From positions 108,203,510 through 108,267,509 of the forward strand of contig QVOM02000034.1 in NCBI GenBank assembly GCA_003586115.2: DNA of 64,000 bases. Direction: 5' to 3'. The DNA is from Salvator merianae (taxonomy: Eukaryota > Chordata > Lepidosauria > Squamata > Teiidae). The position numbers and the translations under genes were made by a program. Under the pieces are notes generated by a model. That model had not been told where the DNA came from. It did not search any database and saw only the letters and a list, made by a program, of their open reading frames with translations. Positions 34,291 to 45,232 of this stretch are shown here, in pieces (position 1 is the first letter of the stretch; every line of letters starts with the position of its first letter).

Positions 34291-37200
34291 ACAGAACCAT
34301 TTTAAAAGAGGAGTGGGCAGGGGTATAACTACCATTGAGCAAGCTTAGCAGTTTGCTAGGGGCACGGAAGCAAAAAGAGACCCTTTGGGAGTGCTTGGTG
34401 GTCTACTCTGCTTGGTGGTCATTACTGCACCCAGTATGTGTTTCAGGTTTCAGTCCACATGGTATGAGGGACCCACCTTGCTTTCTTTGCCCATTCCACC
34501 CTAGGTATGCTGCTGGAAGCAGATAAGAAACTGACACACCTTCTGCTATGCAGGCAATATGCATTAGGGAATGCCTTCTTTGGTGTAGAGAGGAACGCTA
34601 GGGTTACCACACAGAAAATAGGACAGAAGTGCTCCATCCTTATTAATTGTATGGAAGAGACTATTTCAGAAGGTGCAGTAGGTGGGACTTGCCTCTTCCA
34701 TGCAACCATTAAACTGTAGCACTCCTGTCCTCTCCTCCATATGGTAACCAAAACCAACATCATCCCTTGTTTTCCTTTCCTGTAGAATTTGTATCCAGTG
34801 GTGCCTATGGCTGCATCCACATATTCACTTTTTACAGGCCAATAGTCAACCAGGGGCATCTGCTAGGTCCTGCTCCAGCTCCAGATGTCTCCCACCCATT
34901 TGTCCAAAAGGAAGGGTCATCCCTGTCAGCACTATGGCTGCAGCCACAGCACTTCTACCTTTGTCCATCTCACAGTCTCAGCTAGCATCTCTCCACCTGG
35001 AATCTTCTGCGCGGGGCCCTGAGGTGTTGATTCTGGCAACCCTCTTCAGAGATGTCAGCATGGGCAGAGCCATTTGGATGGCTGCATTGCCTCCATGACA
35101 AATCTTCTCTTAGGATTTAGGAACTTCCAGTGGAACCTCCGATCCCTGGCATGTCCTCAGGTGAATGTCCTTGCAAGGAGACATACTGGGGGCAAAGAAA
35201 TTCACCCTGAAACCCCATCAGTTGACAGTGGCCCTCCGACTCCTCTGCCAGCAAACCCAGCAAACAGCTCCACCCAAAGCCACAAGGGGCTTCATTTGGA
35301 AGGATCCTGCATCTCACTGCCTCTTTTTACTCCACCAACTTTACTCCATGCTCATTACATTATTTCTCACACTTACCTGAGAATAACTCCTGAGTTCATT
35401 GGCACTTACATCTACGTAAACATGTACAGGGTCAGCACTGTCAATTTTGTAGGGATTCTCAGGTTGTGGAAGCCTCTTCTCATTTCTAGCTACAACAGAA
35501 TATGTGTCTTTCTGCATTCAAAAGCAGAACATTAACTGGCTTTGTTTACAAATGAAAACGGAGTTCAGTATAATAAGGCAGTGCCACATGTCATATAGAA
35601 ATCCTTCTTTTAAAAAAAAAAAAAAGTCACCGCCTCCCCCCTCGAACAAGTCTGTTGTCTCTTACAAGCAAGCTGTTCAGAAATTAGCTATTCTCAGACA
35701 GGACCGAAGTCTAGATTCTTGAAGAGCCCGTCCGCTACATAAATTTATAGAATTAAGGGGCGAAATGGACTGGTTAAAATATAACATAATATTCATAGCC
35801 ACAAAATGATTGGATTCATGCCTCATCAAAATTACATTGTAGAAATTGAATGTAGTATGATTAGGCATTATTTTAGCCACTACATTACAATACAATTTAA
35901 AATAAAATGGCTCTTCATATCACACTGATATCAGTGTTTTAAATAACAAAGGGGATCTATTTAAATAAAGGGAAGGATTAGCATTTAGTTTCAGTATGAG
36001 CAATGCAACACCAGTTGGTGTCTCAAAGATTCAGGATTTTATTAATATTCCAGAGATGCATTTGTGTTGCCTCTGGGTACACTGAAAAGCCACTTAAACT
36101 GCACTTAAAGCAGCACTACAGGATCAAATTGATGTGCATCAACCATTTACAATAAAACTTGATTATTATAAAGGCATACATATTTGCATAATTACATGTT
36201 TGATTTTTTTTTCCTTCTTTTTTTGGATAATGCAGCATATACTACAAAACGTTGTGCCTTGCATAGAAAGACATCATCAGAAAGCACCATCTGCTGTGGC
36301 TTTGAATGCACTGCAGTGTTTGAAAAATTCTGGAGGTAGCATTTGGAGGATCAAAGGGAAAACACAAGAGTTTTATTTGAACAGGAGGCCTGGTGCTGGT
36401 GGCTGGCTAGAAGCTTGGAAGGAGGGGCTGTTTGGAGGCGAAGTGGTTGTGTTTAAACAACATTTGCAAAGGAAAAAGGGGGCGGCAGCAACATCATTTG
36501 TGATGGTACAAAATATTTAGGCTCTGACATTTGAGTGCATTCCACATATGAATATTTAATTGGTATTATTGGGAAGGGAAGGGAAGGGCATTTGGCAGTT
36601 GAAAAGTCTATGGAAAAATCATGTAAAGCAGGAGCTGCACAAAAGGAGGCTTGCTTTTTCCTAAGCCTAAGCACAATTTTTCTGGAAAGTATGAAGTAAT
36701 GTTAAGCCCTATCCTCCTGTCTTCAACAAAACATAGATTGGGTGGGAAAGATGTTTGTTGCAGGAAAGTCCACCAAGGTCTCATATATGCTCACCCTATA
36801 GGACCCCCTCCATATCCTATTAAATGCTATTCCAGATGGTCTTTTGATTCACAGACACTGCTTCTGGAAGTTGCTGGGATGATGAGGGAACTAGGAAGGT
36901 CCTGCCAAAAAAATAGTAAATCCCTTTGTCCAGCAACTCTGTCTAGAGAAAGGAAAATAGAAAGATACCAGCATGTGCTTTGATTATAATTACCTGTTTG
37001 GTTTTAATGGATGGATGGTTGTAAATGTATTCTTGGTTGCCTAACTGAGATTATTTAGACAAACAGTACACTTTGGAAAATGATTAGTTCTGTTCAAGAA
37101 TGATACAAATACAAAACTAATTTGTAACAGTAAAATGCCAAGCTCAATAAAGCACATAGACAGCAGGTATGCATACACCTGCAAACCTTTGTTGACTTTT

Positions 37201-37433
37201 GCCCTGAAATGCCTTCTTAGAAGCATGACACATGCAACAGGTCTTATGCAAGAGTCACACAGCACAGGCTGAGTATGGTGTCTGCATGGACACTGCACTC
37301 AATTCCCTCGCTATAAAGCCATAAGTGCTCATGCAGCAGGATGAAGAGCTCATATGACCTCCTCATTAAAAACAGTGTCACTTGTGCATGCAGCAAAGTG
37401 CTATGCTTGTAGCACTCCACCCCTCTTGCGCAG
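34291..37433. other. Long stretch without recognised gene
   Basis: Over 3 kb of anonymous DNA. Overlapping frames of 138 codons (minus, 34443-34859) and 153 codons (plus, 35074-35535) resemble no family. An A-run with adjoining C-run lies at 35611-35642. GGGAA repeats (36572-36588) are minor. No splice-flanked coding runs identified. Confidence 0.4.
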
Positions 37434-37441
37434 ATCTTGCT

Positions 37442-37704
37442 AAATATGTGCACAAACATTTTGTGTGTGTTTGGTTTGAATTGAATTGAACAGGAGCTGG
37501 TTTGGTTCGATTTTGAACTTTTTTCTTCAAATGCCTTTGAGCCACAATTGAACAGGATGCATCACTAAGTTCCTTAGAGCACCCCTTGGCTCAGTTCAAA
37601 CTCAAACTCTTGTTTTCGAACAGGCAGGATGTTTTTTTCAAATTTTTCAAACACCCCTGTTCAATCTGAACCAATTCAAATGCGAACCTGTTCTGCACAT
37701 CTAT
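37442..37704. mobile_element. hAT-like MITE family E, copy 1
   Basis: A 263-bp element dominated by TTTGAA/TTCAAA-type inverted phrases ('tttggttcgattttgaac', 'caatctgaaccaattcaa'). The left end has 'atgtgcacaaaca', the right end 'gttctgcacat'. An 8-bp flank pair with one mismatch (ATCTTGCT 37434-37441; ATCTTGCC 37705-37712) supports hAT-type insertion. Confidence 0.7.
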
Positions 37705-37865
37705 ATCTTGCCTCTATCCCAGATTGAATAGGACTTTTGACTGGACATATAAAGACACTATTATTGTTTTAGTATGTTCATTTTATATATGTTTTTAATG
37801 TTGTAACCTGCCATGAGATCTTCGGGTATAGGATGGGATAAAAATGCAAATAATAAGTAAATGCA
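37705..37865 (+). mobile_element. L2-type LINE 3' tail
   Basis: 'ttgtaacctgccatgagatc', 'ttcgggtataggatggga' and 'taaaaatgcaaataataagt' are a degraded L2-type 3' end, parallel to 65-179. Confidence 0.65.
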
Positions 37866-38265
37866 TTGAAACATGGCACAAACTTTGGGTGTCCAACTTT
37901 TTCCCATTGATTTCCCCTCTTTGTAATCATTGCCTTAGACAGCTTCGAAGATACACCTATTCATTTACGTTTCCATTTCATCTTTCACTCAGGGAAGGCA
38001 ACTGTTTTAAATAAACAATTAAATCATAATTTAAACCTAACCATTACAAACAGAAGAGTTCAAAACATTTCAAAGCAAGGACACCCCAACATCCCATTCC
38101 CTCTTAACCAGATGCTAGAAGGTATATAATGTTGATACCCAGAATCAAGCTTGATTTCAGGATGCTTTCCCCCTTACTTTACAATTCAACCGTCAAAGGG
38201 ATATAAATGCTTTATTATCTCTTTAGCACATCTTTTGGCAAGTCAGCTCTTACATGCCAACTTTG
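37866..38265. other. No gene recognised
   Basis: AT-rich anonymous DNA between an L2 tail and a MITE. Confidence 0.4.
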
Positions 38266-38710
38266 AGGCTGTTTTTGCACTCCCCCCAACTATTCCAGAC
38301 CAGAATGGGATGCTCTGGCCAATGATAGGTAATCCATCCCAAGTTGGGATGGATTGTTCCTGGTGTGGAACGAGACTGTCTGCACTGGAATGATCAGTCC
38401 CGTGCCAGCCTCCATGTTCATTCCAAAGTTTGTTATGCACTTTGTTACACCACTGAAATGGGCCCCTGTGGTGTACCATATCACAAAGGTGTGCCATCTA
38501 CATGCCTCCATGGTCCAGTATACTGTGCCCCAGTATGCTGGTAGACCAGACCAAGACACCATTTTGGACACCCTACTCAGGTCTATGCTCCATCCTGTGC
38601 AGATGGGGCCTACTGGGAGGGGACATGGCTTCTGCTATTCTGCATATGGCAGAGGCCTGAACTAGAATATGGTCCAGTCTACCACTCAGTGTGGATAGAC
38701 CCTAACATGG
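38266..38710. mobile_element. MITE family D
   Basis: Contains 'gaatgggatgctctggcc', 'aagttgggatggattgttcc', 'accactgaaatgggcccc', 'ctggtagaccagaccaag' and 'caccattttggacaccc', all shared with the 31.0, 45.7, 51.6 and 63.7 kb copies. The left terminus is near 'gtttttgcactccc'. Open frames of up to 103 codons are not coding. Confidence 0.65.
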
Positions 38711-38767
38711 TTTTGGCTTGAAGGGTGATTATGAAAGAGAACTGTACTTTTCAGATAACTCAGACAT

Positions 38768-39408
38768 GGGGCCTGTTCACACTGAGCTCCGTAGTCCATT
38801 CCTAGTAGTTGGCTTCGGACCGGAGAGGTTGGAGAACGCTGGCTGCCATTCGCACTCCTGGCCAGAGGAACAGACCCGAAGCCGACCAGCAGTGGGAACA
38901 GTGCAAATTGCAGCTGCTAGTTCCGTACCGCACTCCGTAACATCATGCTCCGCTTCGTAACCAGAGGGCTCCTTACGGAGCCGGCTTCATAACAGCAGCT
39001 AGGCTGCCATGCCCAAAGGGCTATCCCGGGCACGAAGCATCGGACCGGGGTACAGAGCAGCGGACCAGGGTACGGAGCAGCGGACCGGGGTACGGAGCAG
39101 CGGACCGGGGTACGGAGCAGCGGACCGGGGTACGGAGCAGCGGACCATGCATGTGCAGCCGCGCCAGCCACGCCCGGCCGCCATTTCAAACGCCAACAAG
39201 TTTGAGAAAGCACCGTGCCCAATCTTCACTCCATCGCGCAAGTCGGGATGAAGACAGGCTTTTACTTGTCTTGCCTTACCCAACATCAGGTACGAATCGG
39301 GTACGATGTGGTTCGGATCGGGTGAGGCGCGTGCCCGCAGCAGTGCGAACGCTCCATTCCAGCAAACGGGCAAGAACATTCCACCGCCGTAGTGCAAAAA
39401 GGCCCATG
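38768..39408. mobile_element. CpG-rich MITE family B with minisatellite
   Basis: Starts 'ggggcctgttcacactga' and ends 'gtagtgcaaaaaggccca', inverted termini of the family B type. It is unusually rich in CpG (many 'cggac', 'ccgta', 'gcgaac'), unlike older copies, so it is probably young. No 8-bp duplication seen at the exact ends. It contains the 20-bp tandem repeat listed next. Confidence 0.75.
39039..39146. repeat. 20-bp minisatellite, ~5 copies
   Basis: Unit 'cggaccggggtacggagcag' is repeated about 5.3 times, with single-base variants in the first two units and none in the last three. Open frames through it (RTGVRSSGPGYGAAD-type) are by-products. Confidence 0.95.
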
Positions 39409-39660
39409 TTGTAGGCAGCTACCAAACCTAGATAGTCAGCCTAATCTCTCAGACTCTTTCTGCCTTAAGAATTAATCTGTAGCAAATTCTGTAATATGGG
39501 GTTGCTATCTGCAGGCTACTGCAGGCTCTGGCAGACTCCCTCCCCAATCATGCTTTCTCCACATTGGATGATATGTGTACTGGTCTAGGGTATCCAAAAT
39601 GATGCTCTAGCCTGGTATAGCTATAGACTTTGACATCGAGGTGTATAACAGGCCCAGGGC
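39409..39660. other. No gene recognised
   Basis: Short anonymous stretch between two MITEs. Confidence 0.4.
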
Positions 39661-39930
39661 TGGTATACCATACCTCAGAGATGTGCAAATAGCACGCCCC
39701 ATGGGGGGCATTTCCATGGCACTCCAGGAATCACTGTCAGAAGTGGGTCTGGCGCAGGCCAGAAACATAAAAAGTTCAGAGCATCACTCCTGCCTCTGAG
39801 AGCTCTCTGGAGGCAGTGGCAGGGCTGGAGCTTATGGGCCATCCAAATGCAGGTGCCCCTCTTACGTTCCAGGACAGGGCATCCCACCCTGTCCTGAAAC
39901 ATCACAGGTAAGTGCAGAAAGGCTCTCAGT
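39661..39930. mobile_element. MITE family C copy 2 (inverted)
   Basis: Reverse-complement relative of 2340-2600, sharing 'gcctctgagagctctctggag', 'ccaggacagggcatcccacc' and 'aggccagaaac' blocks. The right terminus 'taagtgcagaaaggctctc' is of the hAT-like MITE type. Confidence 0.65.
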
Positions 39931-39990
39931 TGCCAAAAAGAGCCTCCTTTGATTGATAATGAAAGGTTAAACTACATAAAGATAGCCCAG

Positions 39991-40796
39991 TAGGGATGTG
40001 CACGAAGGCAATTTCCCTTCTTCGCTTCGCAGCCCTGCGAAGCACCGGGGCTTCGTTTTCGCTCGAAAACGAGAGGCGCGAAAAGGGCGCTTTTCGTTTC
40101 CGATGCGAAAATCTTCGCAGCGACGGGACCCATCGGAAACGGAGAAAACTCAACGCGAAGGAAAGACCTTCGCGGCGAAGGTCTTTTTTTCGCATTGAGT
40201 TTTTCTCCTCTTCCGCTCGCTGCTGGCTCCCTGATTCACCCTACTCTGTCAGCACGCACGCTGACAGAGTAGGGTAAATCAGAGAGCCGGCAGGAGACGA
40301 GAGAAATCACCGGGAAGGGAATCTCTCCCTTCCTTCCTGTTGATTTCTCTCGTCTCCCGCCGGCTGTCTGATTCACCCTACTCTTGTCAGCGTGCGCGCT
40401 GACAGAGTGGGGTAAATCAGAGAGCTGGCGGGAGAGCAGAGAAATCACCGGGAAGGGAATCCCTCCCTTCCTTCCTGTTGATTTCTTTCATCTCCCACAT
40501 GTGCTGACAGCCTAGGGGGATGAGACGGCAAGCGGAAGAGAAGAAAAATCAACTTGAGTTTTCTCCTCTTCCGCTCGCTGCCTGCCTGATTCACCCTAGG
40601 CTGTCAGCGCGCGCGCTGTCAGCCTAGGGGGATGAGACAGCGGCAAATTGCGAAGGTCCCGAAATGCATCGAAAATTGAGGGACCTTCGCAATTCGATTT
40701 CGTGATTTCTGTTGCCCTTCGCATTCGATGCGAAGGGAATGAAATCACGAAATTCGATCGAAATTCGGGTGGTACGAAGCTTCGTGCACACCCCTA
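39991..40796. mobile_element. hAT family A element, copy A4
   Basis: Complete 806-bp element, TAGGGATGTGCACGAAGG to CTTCGTGCACACCCCTA, with a perfect 8-bp duplication TAGCCCAG (39983-39990 and 40797-40804). Orientation as A2. The interior has about two ~137-bp units (starting near 40231 and 40368) built round 'ctgtcagcacgcacgctgac'-type hairpins, plus a further 'ctgtcagcgcgcgcgctgtc' hairpin near 40600. No transposase frame. Confidence 0.92.
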
Positions 40797-40804
40797 TAGC
40801 CCAG

Positions 40805-41338
40805 GCAACCCAAGTTACATGACCCAAGTTTGGAAAGATTCTTATGATTTGGGCCTGAAAAACCACAGTAGAATCATCTATAAGGGGTAGCTTTGAGATT
40901 CAGAGTTACATAGGAATAGTATCTTTAAATTCTCCTTTTATAGTCAACACTGTCAAAAAAAACACACAAAAAAGACACCCTTCCCCTTGAGGAAGGAAAA
41001 AGAAAGAGGGAGAATGAGAGAAAGGTATGTCTCTGGAAGGCATTTGAACAAGGCTCACAACCAGCAATGCAGTTCATTTCTACAGGGCTTTTGAGGGAAC
41101 CATATTAACCTGAAGGGAGGAGAGAATTAGTTTTAAAGAGAACTTTCTCCCTTTGTGGCTTGGCTTTTATTATTATAATACTGCAGTTTTATATGCGTGT
41201 GTGTTAATATAGAGCTTGAGTTGATGCTTATTGTATTAACATTTTAGTTTAAATTGCTTTCTGAGGTTCATTTGGATATAAATATGTTGAATATTAATCT
41301 CCAATAGCCTTAAAATATAGTTCTCAACCAAGATTTCA
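40805..41338. other. No gene recognised
   Basis: Anonymous AT-rich DNA with a purine-rich patch (40985-41020). Confidence 0.4.
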
Positions 41339-41346
41339 TTCTTAAA

Positions 41347-41627
41347 TAGGGATGTGCCTGGACTTTTTTTTTTCTGTTTGTGTTCACTTCTTTGTTCGGT
41401 TTGAATTTGAACTTTTTTCTTTGAAAAGGCATGGTGTTTGGTCAGTCTGACCACTTTCAAACACCTTCAAACTCAGACTGAACAGGGTGTGTTTGACAGA
41501 TTCGTTTGAACACTCCTTTGGTTCAAATTCAAACTCTGTTTCTGAAAATGTAGGTTGTTCTGTTCAAACTCAAATCTTTCACACACCCTCTGTTTGATTC
41601 AAACCCAGCCAGTTTGGTACATCTCTG
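41347..41627. mobile_element. hAT-like MITE family E, copy 2
   Basis: Begins TAGGGATGTGCCTGGAC and ends GGTACATCTCTG. Flanks TTCTTAAA (41339-41346) and CTCTTAAA (41628-41635) match at seven of eight positions. The interior has TTTGAATTTGAAC / GGTTCAAATTCAAA inverted blocks like copy 1. The first bases match family A termini, so the two families may answer to related transposases. Confidence 0.7.
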
Positions 41628-41671
41628 CTCTTAAACCAAGCCAGTTTGTCACATCTCTGCTCTTAAACCAA
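41608..41671. repeat. 32-bp tandem duplication at MITE end
   Basis: The last 20 bp of the family E element plus 12 bp of flank are duplicated in tandem (41608-41639 and 41640-41671) with two adjacent base differences. Confidence 0.9.
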
Positions 41672-42145
41672 GCAGATTCAGAAATAAGCATGGAGGTGGC
41701 AGGGAATGTCAGTATCACAGATTTTTAATGCAGAATGGTGTAACGCAACAATGTTCTAAATAACAAATAAAATCTTAATCTCAGTGATTTTCAACACAGT
41801 GTTCAAAAATACATTGGAGTGTCTGCCCAGTATGTCCTCCAACCAAATACACCAGTAATTAAGTGTCTGTAGACAATGAAATGTAAAGATTTAAAGTATA
41901 GCTAATTGGCAGTTTCCAAGAAACCAAAAGAATTGGATCCTCAAAAATTGTGAGCCATTAACTGATAGAGAAGGATCAGCTCACAAGAGAAAGGTAATAT
42001 GAAAACAAAAGATGGTCGAGAGCAGAAAAAAGTGAGACAGTTGGAAGCAGAATGGAAAGATGAAACATGAAGAGATTCCTGAACGTTTTAAAAAGTTTTT
42101 TGGTCTGCAATGTTTATCAGCAATCTTATATATCTTTTCTGTTAT
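41672..42145. other. No gene recognised
   Basis: Anonymous AT-rich DNA. Confidence 0.4.
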
Positions 42146-42262
42146 TATTTATTTATTTATATTTCTTTCTGTCCTGCTCCATACTTGAAGATCTAAGGTT
42201 TGTTTATTTAGTTAGTTAGTTACAACTCTATCTTACCCTATACTCAAAGGTTACAGGTTACA
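42146..42262 (-). mobile_element. L2-type LINE 3' tail, antisense
   Basis: 'atttatttatttatatttc', 'ctgtcctgctccatactt' and the following 'gttacaggttacag' are an eroded reverse complement of the L2-type end. It contains an internal GTTAGTTAGTTA patch. Confidence 0.5.
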
Positions 42263-42289
42263 GTAATTATGTTATGGGAGAGAACTGAT

Positions 42290-43318
42290 AGAAAGGGATT
42301 TCTGTATGGCAGAAAACGGCAGGGTTTCTCTGCAAACCTCAATCAGTGTATAACTATGCTCGTCTGGGGAATGGTCTTTCTCCATGACTGCCCCATGAGC
42401 TTGCTGAAGCGGGCCATGTGTAGGTTCAGCAGCTGGCAAGGGGCTGCATTGTCTGATTTTAGCACTAATGTGCTTCTCTGTTAAAGCTGCTGCCTGGCCT
42501 CCTAGCCTGCTGTTTGCACCATAGATGTAGTTGTGCATTTACACATTTGTGCAAAAGTGGGCTTTTAAAAGAAAAAAAAAGTCACGGCAGTCCCTTGCCA
42601 GCCAGGCAGAGTCCGGCCGACGAGGACCTGTTCAGCAAGGGAGGGGATGGCAGGGAGATGGACAGCCAGGGGTGGGGTGTAGGTACGTCATTCCAGATCA
42701 GGCTCCATTTCAAGTGCCCTTTGGCCAGGTATGCACATCATACCTGAAATGGCTACCTGGTTTTTCTCGAGATTTGCAGAGAAACCCCGCCATTTGCTCC
42801 ATAGATGTAGTTGTGCATTTACACATATGCACAAAAGTGGGCTTTTTAAAGAAAAAAAAAATGCCGCGGCAGTCTCTCGCCAGCCAGGCAGAGTCCAGCT
42901 GACGAGAACCTGCTTGGTAAGGGAGGGGACGGCGGGGAGGTGGATGGCTAGGAGTAAATAGGTCTCTGCCCCCACTCCCTGCATTCAAAAACTTGAATGA
43001 CAAGAAATGATCCCATTAGAGCGAAGGGAGGGGCGCTATGGTGGAATGGGGGGTGGCAATGCAAAAGGTACCATTTCAGGCAACTGAGAATGGGAAAAGG
43101 AAGGTGTGAGCAATGAAGCCCAAATGGAGGATGGATTTTCAGGAGCTGGGTGTGACCGGGGCTGGGATGTTTTGAATCTGAGCTGCCATATAACATGGAC
43201 TACTTTCTTGAAGTGTGACCGCAGCCGTAGGTGCAATGATATAATATTAGTCAACTGGTAATTTATGAGGCTTTCTGGGAATCGAGTCTTTGCAAATAAT
43301 GAGGGACTACTGTAGTCC
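42290..43318. mobile_element. Tigger-like DNA element with duplication
   Basis: The right end 'tttgcaaataatgagggact' + 'actgtag' resembles TcMar-Tigger termini. Near the left, 'ggcagggtttctctgcaaac' is the inverse of 'tttgcagagaaaccccgcc' at 42775-42793. A 280-bp unit is partly duplicated: 42513-42672 and 42793-42952 share 'catagatgtagttgtgcatt', 'agtgggctttt', and 'gccagccaggcagagtcc'. No transposase-like frame. The family call rests on the right end only. Confidence 0.4.
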
Positions 43319-43403
43319 TGTCCAATAACTGGGAAATGTTTGCACAGAGCACATTGGGTAAATAGCTGTTCTTAAACACTGTTTGAAGAAAATTGTTTCC
43401 TAT

Positions 43404-44432
43404 TTCCTGTTGTTGTTGTTGTTGTTGTTGTTTTCATGTTCAGTTCTTTGTGACCTATTGAGGCACAGCACACTGGCCCTGTCTGCCCTCCACTGTCTCT
43501 TGGAGTTTGCCCAAGGCCATGTTTATTGCTTCCATGACACAATCTATCCATCTCATCCCCTGCCAGTCCCATCTCTTTTTGCCTTCAATCTTTCCCAGCA
43601 TCAGGTTCTTTCCAGTGAGTCCTCTTCTCACTATATTCAAAGTATTTGAACTTCAGCTTCAGTATTTGTCCTTTCAATGAACAGTTAGGGTTGATTTCCT
43701 TTAGAATTGGCTGGTTTGAACTCCTTTCAGTCCCAGAGACTCTTGGAAATCTCCTCCAGCACCACAATTTGAAAGAGCCAGTTGTTCTGCACTCAGTCTT
43801 CCTTATGGTTCAACTCTCATAGCCATACCTTACTATTGAGAAAAACATAGCTTTGACTATACAAATCTTTCTCAGCAAGGTGATGCCTCTGCTTTTTAAA
43901 ATGCTGTCCAGGTTTGCTATAGCTGTTCTCCCAAGAAGCAAGCGTCTTTTAATTCCATGGCTTCAGTCACCATCTGCAGTGATCTTTGAGCCAAGAAAAT
44001 AAAATCTGATACCATTTCCATTTCTTACCCTCTGTTTTCCAAGAACTCAATGCCATGATCTTTGGTTATTGTTTTTTTAATGGTGAGCTTCAAGCCAGCT
44101 TTTGCACTCTCCTCTTTCATCCTCATCAAGAGACTGCTTAATTCTTCTTCATTTTCTGTCATCAGAGTGGCATCATCTGCATATTTGATTTCTTTCCCAG
44201 CAATCTTAATTCCAGCTTTTGATTAATTCAGCCTGGCATTTCAGGTGATGTTCTCTGTACATAAGTTAAATAAATAGGGTTAACAATACACATTCTTGTA
44301 ATCTTGAACCAATCATTTGTTCGATGCTTGGTTCTAACTGTTGCTTCTTGAACCACATACAAGTTCCTCAGGAGACAGGTAAGGTGGTCTGGTATTCCCA
44401 TCTTTGTAAGAACTTGTTGTCCACACACCTCT
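43404..44432 (-). mobile_element. BovB-type RTE LINE, antisense
   Basis: Minus-strand 5'-truncated BovB copy. Reverse transcriptase: YADDATLMTENEEELSSLL with the catalytic YADD at 44172-44183, then LKLTIKKT. C-terminal region, after several frame changes: MWCWRRFPRV (43740-43767) with NQPILKEINP, and LMLGKIEGKKRWDWQGMRW (about 43540-43600). Both are diagnostic of BovB. The 3' end is the (AAC)n tail, seen as (GTT)n at 43408-43432. BovB is widespread in squamates and ruminants and is the textbook case of horizontal transfer between them. This copy has stops and frameshifts and is inactive. Confidence 0.9.
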
Positions 44433-44620
44433 ATGATTTGATGTTGTACCCCTTAGTATGTTGGTAGATCTCAAAATGTTGGGCACTCTAGCCGGTCTAC
44501 ACACTATCCTGTGCAGATAAAGCATACTAGGAAGGGTGGTGCCTCATCCCATACCAATGTGAGAAGGGAACCCCACAGACCTCTTCCTTATTTATGGCAA
44601 GTGGAGAAAGGCCCTAAGAA
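44433..44620. mobile_element. MITE family D fragment
   Basis: 'gttggtagatctcaaaatg', 'ctagccggtctacacactat' and the terminus 'ggagaaaggccctaag' are shared with other family D copies. The left end meets the BovB 5' truncation, so the LINE may have stopped in, or been cut by, this element. Confidence 0.5.
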
Positions 44621-44869
44621 ATAGCACAACCACCCCAATGGTGTTTAGCAATATATTCTTTCAACAGAAAACCATTTAAAAACTATCTCAGACCTTCAAG
44701 GGCAAAATGGTTTAATGATGCATGAATTCACTCCTAGCTGAACCAGACAATTCTGATTGCATCAACAAACTTGAAACTTTTTTTGTGGAGGAGGAACGAT
44801 TATATGTTGTCGTTTTTCAAAACAATGGGAAATTGTGACCCCAGTTCCACTCACCTGAACTACTTAGTC

Positions 44870-44950
44870 TTATAGAATTCAGAGTCGTAGCCATGTTAGT
44901 CTAGATCAGAATAGCAAGGGGGTCTAGTAGCACCTTAGAGACTAACAAAG
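44870..44950. repeat. Interspersed repeat fragment
   Basis: 'gagtcgtagccatgttagtc' and 'agtagcaccttagagactaa' form a phrase found widely in turtle, lizard and crocodile genomes. I recognise the phrase but not its class with certainty. Confidence 0.55.
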
Positions 44951-45204
44951 AAAAAGAAAAGGTTGTAAATGTGTAAATGTTGACTCTTCAGCAAACAGAA
45001 GTCTTCACGTGTCCCCTATGGCATGCCTACAGTGTGTTTCTCCACAGTTCCATGGTGTGTAAAGCTCTTTCATTGGCATTCCACTGTATTCCTTGGACCA
45101 ACACTGCTGCTGTTCAGCAGGCCATTCCATTTACCAACTCAACATTTCTTTTCTCCCTATCTCTAAAGGAAAAGAAAGGGAGGGGGAGAAAGCATACTTG
45201 GTTA

Positions 45205-45232
45205 GGATGTAGATAGATAGATAGATAGATAA
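45205..45232. repeat. (GATA)n microsatellite
   Basis: About six GATA units. Confidence 0.9.

Noticed and set aside
34443..35535. Frames of 138 and 153 codons as candidate genes
   Set aside because: No motif, no splice context and overlapping alternatives on both strands.
38999..39397. Proline/glycine-rich repeat protein (132 codons, minus strand)
   Set aside because: Translation of the 20-bp minisatellite and CpG-rich MITE.
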